Source: Mesostigma viride
Lineage: Eukaryota > Streptophyta > Mesostigmatophyceae > Mesostigmatales > Mesostigmataceae
Assembly (NCBI GenBank): GCA_009746045.1
Contig: RPFO01000106.1
Location: 957,513 to 1,021,512 of the forward strand
Reading direction: 5' to 3'
DNA length: 64,000 nt
Shown here: positions 1 through 23,353 of the stretch, in pieces
Layout: each line of letters begins with the position of its first letter
How positions within the stretch are numbered: the stretch's first letter is position 1
Program-made: the position numbers and the translations under genes
Notes under the pieces: generated by a model
What the model saw: only the letters and a program-made list of their open reading frames with translations
The model's database searches: none
What the model was told of the DNA's origin: nothing

Positions 1-517
1 TTGGCACTGGATTCGTTGTCCACATCGTCGCGTCGCTGCCGCAACACGATGTTTTCTGGCATCCGCGGGCTTTTGGTTCCCGCCGCACATTTGAAAGTGC
101 TGTCCTCCGGCTTTTTGCCTTTGCACCGTGTGCAGTTCTTGGACGTTTGGAATCATGGCATGGCTAACGTGATGACTGACTAGCTAGACCTTTTCAGTGG
201 TTTTCCATTTGCGGGTATTTCCTCGTAAATGGTGGGAGAGCGATCGCAGCAATGGTGCTCACCACTAGACACTCCCGGCCAGTTAGGCTAGAAACACACG
301 CCCTGATCAAGCATGCTGTTTCCGGCCCCACCGTCTAGGTCATCTAGTCGCTCCACACGTAAGCCAGCCATAATTTCAATGCACAAGGATACACATTTCC
401 ATCACCATTCATCTTCATCATCCTGAACGACTCGAAAACGCGGAAAAGATAACGGCAGGCTCGAGCTACCATGGTCCGGATTCTCCCGATTTCTGGCCTG
501 CGCTGGTTGTCTCTTTG
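1..517 (+). mobile_element. 3' segment of a YIDD-type retroelement (window-edge copy)
   Basis: This stretch is nearly identical to 48060-48578, which lies directly downstream of a reverse transcriptase fragment with a YIDD box. It is therefore read as the 3' part of the same retroelement, cut by the window edge. Shorter copies lie at 23092-23353 (plus) and 62316-62710 (minus). All four share one terminus, the motif CTGGTTGTCTCTTTG, and differ in 5' extent, as expected of 5'-truncated retroelement insertions. No intact reading frame is seen here. Confidence 0.7.
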
Positions 518-1649
518 GTATATGGTTGTATTATCGTTTATAACTAATATCAGGGTTATAATCGAGGGCTTGTGATTGTCATTTTGTTGTTTTGCTCCCT
601 CTACGCATCGGCTTGTCATAGTTGTGGAATACCATCAGGTCAAGCAGATTTTGGACCATGTTTGGTCGCTGTTAGCTGAGGCTGCAACGGAAATAGCGTG
701 ATAACGGTTGGTATTGGTTAGTAATATGGTAAAGGTGATTACCCAATGCTTTTCCTGGCTCAAACAGCCCGAGACAAGTTCTTTTCTGACCAGTTTTAGG
801 CATGGCTTCTTGTTTTGCTGGCCAACGCCCACCTTCTGATTTTGCATCCATTGCATGTGACAAACATGGAGATACCCAATACCTGTTTGCATGGAAGCAT
901 TACCAACTTGTTCATTTTGTTTTCTTTATTGTTGCAAAGAACGTGGAGGTGTTTTGTCATTCATCGGGTGGGTTAGTGATGTAGCTCCTTGCCACCCCTT
1001 TGACGCGCGCTTGAGGCCTTGATTAATGAGCCTTTCACCTATTTTTTAGCATGGTCTTGTGTCTTATATGCTGGCTTATCTCAGGTTCCACGCTGGGCCA
1101 GTGGCTGGCCTCGACGACGACGACGCCCGCCGCCAGCGTGCCATGCAGCCCTTGTCAGCCCGCAGCCCGGCTGGCCGCGCATGGGCTGAGGCCAATGGCC
1201 GCACGACCCGCACGTTGGCAGCTGGCACCCAGCTGACAGGGCCTTGTAGCAGGCAGGATCTGCGCACCCAGAGGCGCAATCCGTAGTTTGGCACATAGCC
1301 AGGTAGCCCAATTGACAGTTAGCTACACCCTTGGCTAGTCTTGCGCTATGTATACCGCACGCGCGCGCTAGTGCCATTTTGGCCCCTTGCGGCATGTTGG
1401 CATGTGTTATATGGCATGGTCTCTTGTTTTATCACCTGGGTATGGTGCATGATGCCCAATTGGGCATCCCTTGTTGTTTCATGCCAATTGGAATAAAGTT
1501 TTGTGTTGTTATGCTACCATTTATACCCCTGCCAGCTGGCACCGTTATAACGGTGCCAGCTGGCTTTGGCCATTTTGTAGCTAGCGTCCACAGTTTTGTG
1601 ACATTTCATGTTGTGAATGCATTGATGGCATGTCTATGATTATAATAAC
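518..1649. other. No gene recognised; AT-rich then GC-rich spacer
   Basis: No reading frame longer than about 100 codons shows recognisable protein features. The only distinctive structure is the perfect palindrome at 1531-1564. The second half may belong to the T3-related element that ends at 1934, but its left end was not found. Confidence 0.5.
1531..1564. repeat. Perfect 34-bp palindrome
   Basis: The 34 bases equal their own reverse complement. A self-complementary GCCAGCTGGC block at each end encloses ACCG-TTATAA-CGGT. It could extrude as a cruciform. It lies about 370 bp inside a T3-like right terminus, and T3 has palindromes near its own ends. Confidence 0.9.
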
Positions 1650-1934
1650 CTGCCTTTAAAAGGCCAGGGCCAACTGATTTGTGTAAATGGTCGATAATGC
1701 ATTATATATGTCTCCAACCCCATGTGCACTGTACCCCCCTGAGGGGGGTGCTATTTTTAGCAGGTGTAGGGCATGGATATGTGACCAACCAAATTTCCCA
1801 AACATTATTTGATATAAAAGCATGCTTGGTTCCAAGGGTGGGCCAGAAAATGTTATTTGGCTAGTTACTCTCAGGCGCACAAAGATACCCAAACTCAGTC
1901 CGTTCTCGTGGTTCGAGTTTTGACAGTTGAAGGG
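1650..1934 (+). mobile_element. T3-related element, right-end fragment (T5)
   Basis: The segment resembles 44560-44806, the right part of T3: GCATTATAT-GTCTC, a C-run/G-run hairpin, then ATATGTGACCAA in the same order. It ends GTTGAAGGG next to TTAA at 1935-1938. Read inward this is CCCTTCAAC, the same first nine bases as the left terminus of T3. No partner left end is seen, so it is probably a truncated or diverged relative. Confidence 0.5.
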
Positions 1935-1984
1935 TTAAGCCAACCCAACTTCAGGCATTACTGACGGTATCATACTGCTACAGA

Positions 1985-2105
<121 letters not shown>

Positions 2106-2106
2106 C

Positions 2107-3663
2107 AACAACGACCTTCATTTAGGATTTGCTCATTCCCCATTCACTACAATACTCTTTTTTAATGACTTAATCACCGACGCTACTAACAAGCCCCTGG
2201 GCACTCTCCACGGACACAACCCGTATGATGGCTTTCTGCGCGCGTCACCGCCGATTGTCAGGGTGCTGGACCTCTACCTGGGGCACGGCGCTGCGTACCG
2301 ACGGCTCAGCTACGACGAGGTCAGCACTTGGGTCTCCCACATGCCCTCCCTGCAAGCGTGGCAAACTCTTATAAGTGCGATACCAGCGGCGTGGCATGCA
2401 TTGATGACTGCCCCACGCAAGCCAATTATAACCGGCGACTGGGTTAGCTTCTACGCCGACGGAGTCACGCCTGCGTGCAAGGGTTTAGTCGTGACGGTTC
2501 TGCCACCTGAGGGGCTCCAACTACAACTGCTGGACGCTATTTCTGGCCACAATGGGTGTCTGTATCAACTATCCACCTTATATGCGTACACGCCAGCTTC
2601 CCAGTGTCACCGCATACGCGTAGTCCCATGGTCTGTGCCAAGATCCTGCATGATCCAGCCGGACCCATTATCCCCGGTTGAGAGCATTACATGGCTACAC
2701 GTGGGCAACACACGGCTCGATCTACTACATCTGGACCCGGTTGAATTTGGATGGGTCTTAACCAAGGGGGACATCAGAACCAGCAAATGTATCTTTGAGT
2801 ACACCGCAGATTGGGGTTATGATATCTTGTTGCATATGTACCATCAGCCCCACCCGGGCCGAGCCCGCTGGGGAATACATTGGCCGGGCTACACTTGGGT
2901 TAAGATGATTACCCTGGCGGTAGACCACCCTCTCGTGGACCGCAGGGCCACTGATGTACAACACCTTTTGATGCATAGGGCGATAGGGGTCTGCGCCATG
3001 CTCCACGAGCGTTTTGGTCATGATGCATCATGCCTGTGCACGCACCCTAGTGAAAACATTGAGCACAGGTTTCTTTACTGTAATCTCCCTGGGGTTTGGA
3101 CGTGGCTCATTAACATCTGGGCCGCATGGACGGCATCGCCACCCACTCTCCCAATCAGCGTGCGTACCATCATTTTCGGTATTGCTGGCACACCAGGGTC
3201 CGAGCTTTCAGTTTCCCAAGCAGAATGGATATGGCTACGCACTACTATGCTATACGCGATCTGGACCATACGCAACGAGACAGTCTTTAAGGTCCGCGAG
3301 GAGTATACCCGCGGCGGCGTAGTCCGGCGCTTTATATACCTATGGAATGCGGCTATGCGCCGCTACTGGCTGTTAGCTCAGGAACAACACAGGGTGTGGG
3401 ACCCAGGGCCCAATAACGACAAGCCCAGCCCGCTCCAGCTTTTTCATGATCTACTGGGCCGTAACCAGGTATTCACCAGTATGCCTCATGGCGACATCAC
3501 TCAGGTCCAATGGCTTCCCTGGTCTAATAACGCGCCCTATTAGCCTTTCACCTGTCACCGCCACACGTGTGCGTGCCCACCTTCATTAGGATTCGCTGAT
3601 ACTCATTTCCCCTCTCACCTCTTTGGTCCATAATTGGCTAATAAAATACACCCATTTCCCCGA
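2107..3663 (+). mobile_element. LINE-B, 5'-truncated copy 1
   Basis: The coding C-terminus (2143-3543) is followed by about 120 bp of 3' UTR ending in an AATAAAA-like run and CCCATTT-CCCC-GAAAT. The copy at 21240-21900 (minus) has the same order of UTR motifs, including TAATAAAA and CCCATTTACCC-GGAAAT. The shared end defines the family terminus near 3663. The 5' side stops abruptly at the AGT array, so the RT core is missing. Confidence 0.75.
2143..3543 (+). pseudogene. LINE-B ORF2 C-terminal fragment, zinc-binding RT-associated region
   Basis: The frame is open from about 2143 to the stop at 3541. The first in-frame start-like codon is GTG at 2263, so this is the tail of a longer ORF2, not a free-standing gene. 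Around residues 250-275 (counted from 2263) the pattern C-x-C-x(7)-H-x(4)-C sits in CLCTHPSENIEHRFLYC, like the zinc-binding region after the RT of plant-type L1 elements. A tryptophan-rich block and a conserved stretch with IWTIRNETVFKV follow. The fragment at 21346-21900 is clearly homologous. There are no RT catalytic motifs, so this copy cannot be autonomous. Confidence 0.75.
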
Positions 3664-4138
3664 AATACGGTTCGTAGGAGACGCGAAATGAGTGAGAATG
3701 TTACCCGAGCGGTAACGAGGATTCGCACCGTTGATTTTAACATATGTTTCTTTTTTTGCGCCATTTGGCGAGCATCGACTGGAGCCTGAACCTAGCGGGG
3801 GGAATCGTGCGGGGGAATCTTGCGGGGGAATCTTGCGGGGAAAAATTCCGAACGTGAATTTAGCGAAGTCCTACTACATTTTGCTTGGTACACGGTACTA
3901 CAGTTTCGTCACTGAAAATTTTCTGTAGTTGCGTTGGTGTTTCGTACGTTCCGCTGAAATTTTCGTGTTTAGTGCCCAGATCACAATTTGATCCGGGCGC
4001 AAAATGATTGGCTGTACGGTACGAACCAAAAACGAATTTTTAGTATCTAAGTTCCGCAGCGCTTGCTGAATTTGCCCCGGAAGCCCGGGGGCACTTTCCC
4101 CGCTGAAAAAGGTGTCCGCGGAAGCGTATTGTAGTGAT
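3664..4138 (-). mobile_element. CACTACAATACG MITE, copy 1 (one end lost)
   Basis: This is an inverted, nearly identical copy of 49981-50468. The right end keeps the terminal repeat CGTATTGTAGTGAT. The left end starts at ATACGG and lacks the outermost bases, exactly where the LINE-B 3' end abuts. There is no coding capacity; an internal run of GGGGGAATC-type repeats is seen. Confidence 0.8.
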
Positions 4139-4164
4139 TTCACATAGATCTGTGGTCTAATTGG

Positions 4165-4620
4165 ATTAAATTAAATTAAATTAAATGTAATTAAATTATA
4201 ACATGCCTCCGTCATGGGGGGGTCATGTAGCACATATTCCATGATGGATGGGGTGGAGGAAGCCGCGTGATCGAACTATCCTAACTCTAAGCTATCTAGA
4301 TAGAAAATCCTAACTACACTATACTCATCAAAACGCCTCCTCCGCTTGGGGGGAGGTGGCTTGCCCACAGGGTCGGGCATGTGTGCCTTGACAATCTTCT
4401 TCCACCGCGTCTTGTCCTGCATGGCAGTCCAAAGACGGGAGAGAGAGTGGATGCGGTGCTCAAACTGGGCTGGGACCACTAGGTCGTCCAGCAACATCTG
4501 AACGTAGTTCGTGACAGGTTTCCCTACCCTTTTGGGAATTAATGTCCTCGGGGCCAGGCCAGGTCAGAATGTGCCGCCCTGGCTGGCCAAGCCGCTGGGG
4601 CCGGGCCGGCAAGACCAAGG
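4165..4620 (-). mobile_element. LINE-A2, 3'-end fragment
   Basis: Read on the minus strand, this carries the C-terminal coding end of LINE-A2 (4276-4497 includes VPAQFEHRIHSL and a final KPPPPKRRRRFDE), then a CT-rich UTR and a 3' tail with GTGCTACATGA and GTTATAATTTAATT. It matches 33300-33590 and 34260-34690. Stops and frameshifts upstream of 4497 show decay. Confidence 0.7.
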
Positions 4621-4665
4621 GTGGTCTGATTGGATATTAATTAAATATCAGTATACAGTCAGCAG

Positions 4666-5087
4666 CAGTGCTCAGCAGCAGCAGCAGCGGCAGCGGCAGC
4701 GGCAGCGGCGGCATTGGATGAATGAATGAATGAATGAATGAATGAATGAATGAATGAATGAATGAATGAATGAATGAATGAATGAATGAATGAATGAATG
4801 AATGAATGAATGAATGAATGAATGAATGAATGAATGAATGAATGAATGAATGAATGAATGAATGAATGAATGAATGAATGAATGAATGAATGAATGAATG
4901 AATGAATGAATGAATGAATGAATGAATGCATGCATGCATGCATGCATGCATGCATGCATGCATGAATGAATGAATGAATGAATGAATGAATGAATGAATG
5001 AATGAATGAATGAATGAATGAATGAATGAATGAATGAATGAATGAATGAATGAATGAATGAATGCATGAATGCATGAATGAATGAAT
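4666..5087. repeat. (CAG)n then long (AATG)n array with CATG block
   Basis: A short CAG/CGG run (4666-4715) is followed by about 370 bp of AATG tetranucleotides. The array is interrupted by pure CATG units (about 4929-4966) and single CATG variants near 5063-5075. The apparent proteins from this array are repeat artefacts. Confidence 0.97.
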
Positions 5088-5089
5088 TA

Positions 5090-7018
5090 GGAACATAACT
5101 CCGTTGGGAGTATGTGTAGCACATAGCCCTTGAGAAGGGGCATATGGCCCATAATACATTCTAAGCTACTTCCTGCAAGGGTGGGAATGTAAACAATACT
5201 TGCTCTAGGTGCACCATGGCACCTGCATCCCCATGATCTATCAAGCTATGCCCAGCGAAGGGGGAGCCTGTCATGCGGGGGAAGATCAGCATAGCTATAC
5301 AAGAGCTAGAGCGTGGCATCTCAGCAGAGAGCAGCTCTCTGCATGGGCACAGCATAACTAAATAAAGCTAGGCATCATCTGGAGTGTGGCACTATTATAG
5401 GCGCACATGTACATGGCTAAATAATACTCGTGAATCAGCTGGTATAGAGCCTATATAAGGGCCTATATAGGAGGCTTACATGATCGATGCTCCGTGGGGG
5501 TCGCATGCCAGGGCTCGTGGCCGACGTAGATGGCCGCCCCCTTCCAGTACACCGGAGCTGGCCCGCCTTCTGCCGGAGCTGGAGGTAGGTCGGCCATAGC
5601 TCCCGTCGCCGTTGTTGCTGCGCCAGGGTCAAGTCGTCATCAAGGGTGAAGTGAGTCTTCTCGAGCCGCTTGCGGCGTCTGAGGAAGGAAATCTTGTCCG
5701 CCGGGTTCTTAATTTAAGGTGAGAAGGAGCGGGGGCGCCCCTGCCTTACCCCGCGCGCGGGGAAGGCGGTGGGCGACCAGCTCGATCTCACCAGTAAGGC
5801 CCATGCGACTAAGAATTTCTCTCTCAAACGCACGCGCAAGCTTCTCGGAATTCTCACCTTCCTCCATGTCGAAGTTCTTGACAATGACGTTGAGGCTGCG
5901 CTTGGCGAGCTCGGCCTCCTCGCGGAGGTCGAGCGTCTGCTGCTGGAGCTGTGCTGCGACGGCGGAGGTGGTGGGGGTGGCGTGCTGCTTAAGCATGTCC
6001 GCCCAGGTCGGGATCATTGGGAGGAGCATCGCCGGCCAGGCCAGCCGGGGCTGGCTTGGCGGCAATGTCCTTCACCGCCTGGGCGGTGAGGCCTGCGGTG
6101 TTTTGCAGGACCTCGATGGCGATTGCATTATCCTTAAGGCGCTGGTCAATGTCGCAGAGCTGGGCGGTGATGGAGTCGGTGGAGGCGGAGGGGGGGGGGG
6201 GGTGGAGGCGAGGAGGGTGGCGGTGGCGGTGGGGATGGTGGGGAGCTCAGCAGCCAGCGTGCGACCCACAGCTGCCACATCTGCAGCTAGGGGCGTCACG
6301 TGCTGTGAGATGGCTGCGTGGAGGTGGGTGAGGAAGCTGAATTCGGTCAAAGGGACGGGTTGCCAGAGGTCCGCGGAAGCACGCAGTGAAGGATGGAAAA
6401 GAGGGCGGCAAGCTGAAGGCGCGGTCGCGACCGGCAGTCAGACAGGTCAGCTGCGCGGAGCTGAAAATGGCCGTCAGACTGGCTGCGGAAGCATTTGTGG
6501 CGTTGGAGGCGCTGGCACAGGTCAAGAAGGGAGGCATACGACCCATAAAACAGGAGCTCCAGTATCCGGATGTGTGCTTTGTTGAAATAGCCGGGTCTGT
6601 TGACGTCGAAGGTGGAAAATAACTCGTCAACGTCAAAGTCGTACTCAGACCAGCTAGGTTCGGTTGGGCGGCTGCGTTTCGGCTCGGGTGAGGCTGAGGG
6701 CGAGGCATGAAGCCCGGGAGGGTGCTGGGCGACCACCAGTGCGCGACTAGTGTCACTGCTGCCTGCCGGACCTGAGGGCGAAGCTGCAGCCGGCCGGAGC
6801 TGCAGACGTATTTTCATTGCCGAGCGCAGCCGCCAGGCTGCGTTGCGTCGAGGCGCGTTTGTTCGCCATATACTGCGTAATAGCGTCGGAAAATTATATA
6901 TCAGCATGTGCGTCTTAGAAAGACGAAGCGATTGTGATATTCACGACTAAATTCGGTGCTCAAACGTGAAAGTTATGAGCGCCGCCGTCAGCCATGGCTA
7001 CCTCGTGGCTCGTGGCTT
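5090..7018 (-). mobile_element. ORF1-only retroelement, copy A (about 1.9 kb)
   Basis: On the minus strand the element runs from a 5' end near 7018 (CCACGAGCCACGAGGTAGCC-like, shared with copy D at 45125) to the 3' hairpin tail ACTCCGTTGGGAGT at about 5098-5112. It contains one degraded ORF1 and no reverse transcriptase. It is flanked on both sides by AATG arrays in the same orientation, which suggests insertion into a pre-existing array. Confidence 0.75.
5460..6869 (-). pseudogene. ORF1p-like gene of ORF1-only element, copy A (frameshifted)
   Basis: The start is ATG at 6869 (MANKRASTQRSLAAALGNEN), aligned with the ATG of copy D. The order of parts is: a basic N-terminus, an acidic segment (YDFDVDELFSTF), a proline-rich linker, a heptad-rich stretch, an RRM-like part (KRSLNVIVKNFDMEEGE), and a C-terminal RRRELWPTYLQLRQ region. 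This matches the layout of L1-type ORF1 RNA-binding chaperones. At least three frameshifts and an internal loss break the frame. If translated in an ancestor, it would have bound retroelement RNA. Confidence 0.65.
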
Positions 7019-7035
7019 GGGGGATGATGCAGAAG

Positions 7036-7290
7036 GGAATGAATGAATGAATGAATGAGTGAATGAATGAATGAATGAATGAATGAATGAATGAATGAAT
7101 GAATGAATGAATGAATGAATGAATGAATGAATGAATGAATGAATGAATGAATGAATGAATGAATGAATGAATGAATGAATGAATGAATGAATGAATGAAT
7201 GAATGAATGAATGAATGAATGAATGCAAGAATGCAAGAATGCATGCATGCATGGATGGACGGACGGACGGATGGATGAATGAATGAATTA
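7036..7290. repeat. (AATG)n array ending in CATG/GATG/GACG variants
   Basis: About 200 bp of AATG units grade into CAAGAATG, CATG, GATG and GACG variants at the right end. Together with 4717-5087 it brackets ORF1-only copy A. Confidence 0.97.
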
Positions 7291-8534
7291 TGAATGAGTC
7301 AAGTGAATCCACGCGTGCATGCATGGAGTTTTCTCACGTACCATTTGATGTGCATGGGCATGGGAAAGAGATGTGAAAACTAGGCAATTCCGAATTCGCA
7401 ATAAAAAAATAATAAATCTTGAGTTGTTCAAAGAATAGCCCAGGTGCGCTAGAGTTTGGGCAAGGAGTTTGCCCCACGCCACCTTGAAAAAACAACAACA
7501 TGCTTCCAGAATCGGTCTAAGAGAACAGGAGTAACAACATGGTGTGGGCATTTGACCCAAGTAAATGTAAATGTCCTCCTACTGGTGGCAGCATTCTCTG
7601 TATGGGAGGTCCTCTGTATGGGAGGTTTTACTGCCAACATGTCAAGGATGATGCAGTCGTACTACCACAGATGCCGTGGTTTTGCATCACGCCCTATAGG
7701 TGCAACCGAAGGTAGTCTTGTGCCCTCAACGCCGCCAACGCCGCCAATGTCGATTATTGTAGTCAGCACCGAGAAAGAAACTCTGTACCACAATGGCCTC
7801 AAAAACTACAAGAAACTACAAAGATTGTAATACAGAAAGTGGCCTTCACCATGGAAGTCTTTGCTAAAGCACAGAACCCTGAAGGGAAGCAACTTGACTG
7901 CCGTGGGCTGCAGTTGTACGCGTGAAACCAAAGCAAGGCTTATCAATGAAGACGAAACCGCACAGATGCCCTTCCACGGGTAGCTGCTACATATCCCATG
8001 TGCCAAAAAGCAGCTCGCAAGACTCTCGCTGCATGGGAGGCATGGTGTGTGTGCGTGTGTGTGTGTGTGCTACCCACGGGTGACCGAACACGGTGCCCCC
8101 GACAAGGTACCACGCCCAACCACCGACCGATTCTTACACACATTTGATGAATGTCATGGAAACAATCACAGGGCGCGACGGGTCACCCAAACCCAAACGG
8201 CGGCCCAAACTCCGCCGGCTGGTATGTGCCCCTTGTGTGAGCCGTTGTTTGGGAGGGGGGGGGAACAGGCCCCAATGCTAAGAAGTGTTCCCCATTGATG
8301 TCTCCCATCAATGATCGCCTCACCCAAACCCAAGCATGACCACCCACAGTCTGTGCAGGGTGGTGACACGCCGTGCTGGCCCAGCCGCCAGCTAGATTCA
8401 CCGCGGCGCCCTAGCCAAACCCGATCGACGGCTCCCATAAATCTCTCTCATTGGCCTCTGCCCATTCGCGTCTGCATCACCAAGTGAGATGAGTATTCCT
8501 GGGCATGCAAGCATCCCATGACTGCATGGTCGCC
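7291..8534. other. Intergenic; 3' flank of the pseudokinase gene with duplicated gene end
   Basis: A 124-codon frame at 7456-7830 (plus) has no recognisable features and is probably chance. A GT run lies at 8044-8072. Around 8170 and 8330 are two diverged copies of the sequence at the pseudokinase stop codon (TCACCCAAACCCAA on the plus strand), so the gene's 3' end was tandemly duplicated. TTACA at about 8135 reads TGTAA on the gene strand and is a candidate green-algal-type polyadenylation signal. Confidence 0.5.
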
Positions 8535-20640
<12,106 letters not shown>

Positions 20641-21330
20641 TGCATTCACGGAGAAGTCATTTTTTACTAACTGGATTATGACGTCTTTTCTTGGCGCCGG
20701 CCATCCACCATAAGAAACAATGAGCGAGAAACTGGCATGTAAATTAACCTCTTCAGTCCTCGAGCCCTCGGCCTTCGGCCATTACCTTGCCAGAGAATAA
20801 TCTGACAGTATCGGCTACTATCTGTACCGAGTACCGACTGTACGACGACGCGTCGGCAGATAGTCGGAGCGGAGTACGGGTGCAGTTGTTGTTGTTGTTG
20901 TTGTGTCCCACGCCGCACATGGGCAGCAGAGAATCTATAGTGGCCGAGGGCCGGATATATTTAGTATCGGTGGAACTATCGGGGCACTGTGACATGGACG
21001 GTTGCATCATCGGATACGGGAGCAGTGGCACCAGGAATCATCTCTGATCTCACCAGGAATACTAACCAGCCCGTCATTATTCTATTACGGAATTGCTGAC
21101 ACATTCGACGGTAAACGACCAGAAGGTCCACGGCAACTTCACGGCTTTCATCATTCTGCCGACCTAATGTTTGCGGAGAAATCCTGGCTGAGATCTCTCG
21201 CTGGCCCAGTGTACTGAGTGTAGGCGGAAGTGGATTTCCGGGTAAATGGGTATTTTTATTAACCAATAGGAATATCATTAGGTGAAGAGGTACCACGTAT
21301 CGACCAGCTGGTTACCCTCTGAGGGTAGTG
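20641..21330. promoter_or_regulatory. Upstream region of the pseudokinase gene
   Basis: About 690 bp between the start codon of the minus-strand gene and a LINE-B 3' end. It must contain its 5' UTR and probably its promoter. A (GTT)n run lies at 20885-20902. No defined TATA box or operator was recognised. Confidence 0.35.
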
Positions 21331-21900
21331 TGATAGGTGAAAGGTTTAGAAAGGAGCATTGTGTGACCAGGGGAGCCAAGTGACGCGCGTAAGGTCACCG
21401 TGAGGAATGCAGGTAAACACCCTGTTGCGTCCCAGGAGAGCATGGAAGAGCTCCAAGGGGCTGGGCTTGTCATTGTTGGGCCCGGGGTCCCACACCTTGT
21501 ATTGTTCTTGCGCCAAGAGCCAAGCGCGACGCATTGCTGAGTTCCAGAGAAAGATAAACCGCCTCACCACGGCGGCTTTGGTGTATTCGTGCCGCACTTT
21601 GAAAACCGTCTCGTTCCGGATAGTCCAGATCGCGTATAGCATATTAGTTCGGAGCCATACCCAGGCTAGTTGACTGTTGGAGAGCTCCTCCCCGGGGGTC
21701 CCCGCCATACCGAATATGATACAACGCACGGATAGCGTTAGTGTGGAATGTGGTAGCGCGGTCCATGCGGACCATACGTTAAACAACCATTGCCACACCC
21801 CGCTCACTTGGCAGTAGAGAAAGCGGTGCTCAATTGTTTCCGAAGGGAAGGTGCACAGGCATGTCGCATCGTGGTGAAACCGGCTGCTGAGGGCCGCGTT
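21240..21900 (-). mobile_element. LINE-B, 5'-truncated copy 2 (C-terminus at 21346-21900)
   Basis: On the minus strand the frame runs from about 21900 to the stop at 21346. It repeats the 2143-3543 fragment: CLCTFPSETIEHRFLYC, YAIWTIRNETVFKV and the final WLPWSHNAPF. The 3' UTR with TTAATAAAAA matches copy 1. Only the last 180 or so residues remain. Confidence 0.75.
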
Positions 21901-22779
21901 TACCCCAATGGCGGAAGTGGATTCTTTTGCCTGCCCACTGTGGCCAGTTGTGCTCTCCAGCCTCTCCTTGACTCCTTCTACGGGTAGCAGGTGCCAGCAG
22001 AAAGGATCCCTTCTTGAGTTTTTGTAGTTTTTAATCCTTGTTTTTAATTGCCTTTTTGGTCACACCTTGGTCAACGCAGCTGTCAATTACACGTGTCAAC
22101 GCGCGCAATCCTGGGGAAAGTGGCGGGTGTTGCATGGGTGTTGTGCGAGAGTGTGTGAGCTGTTGCGCGCTAAATTTGGATATCGGGCAATATTTTTCCG
22201 TTAAGTTAACCATGGCATGCCACAAATAGCCAAAACTCAAAAGCCTCTTTTTTGGATCGGGCCTGGATCGAGCCCTGATCGGGCAATATTTCCGGTGAAA
22301 TGGGTGTTAGTTTATTTCCATATAACAGTTAACACTCCGTCTGTGAACTTATAACGGGTGTGGCCCGTAATTTTTCGTAGAATGCAGAATCGCGCCAAAT
22401 GCGGGCGCCGGAGCGTCGCGCCGAATCTGGAAAAACGGTTCGATGGGATCCGAGATCCAATGCTGGGCTATTTGAATATATTTTAAATATTTTTTTTGGA
22501 TAACAAATATTGGTGAATTGCACGTTGCCATCTGAGGGGGTTTGGCTACAAACGTTAACAAAAAAGGGGTGATGAGATGGTTCTAAATTGGGGTATGATG
22601 ATAAAGTTGAGGGCACCAAAAACCTCCTAAACCCAAAAGTACACTACATAATGGACGCTTGGTGAGAAATTCAGCATCAATCATGCACAAGCTTCCAAAT
22701 ATCTAGGCACTCAAACCATTACGGGTGACACCCGTAATAAGAACTAGAATGCTCCATTCTAGCCTTTGGGTGTGCCATT

Positions 22780-23091
22780 CATGTGGCATGGCCATCTGTG
22801 GTACCATGGCACATCCTCTCATTAGAGGATGATATGGTGATGAAATGGGCACATATGACATGCTTTTGCACAAGAAATATTTTACTAAAGCTATCAAATG
22901 TAGGGCACAATGAGGGTTCAACCCATAGGTGCACCATGCTATGGGTCAAATGCGCCGTGCATGTGGCATGGCCGTCTAGTATGGTGTCATGGCACATCCT
23001 CTCTATTTTGAAATGATATGGTGTTGAAATGGACACATAGGATGATGCTATTTTACAAGAAATATGATTACTAAAGCTATCAAATATAGGG
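22780..23091. repeat. Two diverged tandem units (about 180 bp) inside T1
   Basis: Unit 1 (22780-22908) and unit 2 (22960-23091) share GTGGCATGGCC, CATGGCACATCCTCTC, AAGAAATAT and ACTAAAGCTATCAAAT in the same order. Confidence 0.8.
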
Positions 23092-23353
23092 TGCTCACCA
23101 CTAGACACTCCCGGCCAGTTAGGCTCGAAACACACGCCCTGATCAAGCATGCTGTTTCCGGCCCCACCGTCTAGGTCATCTAGTCGCTCCACACGTAAGC
23201 CAGCCATAATTTCAATGCACAAGGATACACATTTCCATCACCATTCATCTTCATCATCCTGAACGACTCGAAAACGCGGAAAAGATAACGGCAGGCTCGA
23301 GCTACCATGGTCCGGATTCTCCCGATTTCTGGCCTGCGCTGGTTGTCTCTTTG
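23092..23353 (+). mobile_element. YIDD-type retroelement 3'-end fragment nested in T1
   Basis: It matches 281-517 and 48318-48578 to the same 3' terminus. It is joined directly to the end of the second T1 tandem unit. Confidence 0.85.

Noticed and set aside
4637-5159. Reading frames of about 110-170 codons coding Phe-Ile-His-Ser repeats
   Set aside because: They are translations of the AATG tetranucleotide array, open only because the repeat has no stop; flanking parts are retroelement tail sequence.
7456-7830. 124-codon plus-strand frame as a small gene
   Set aside because: No recognisable domain, composition like the surrounding spacer and no splice or homology support.
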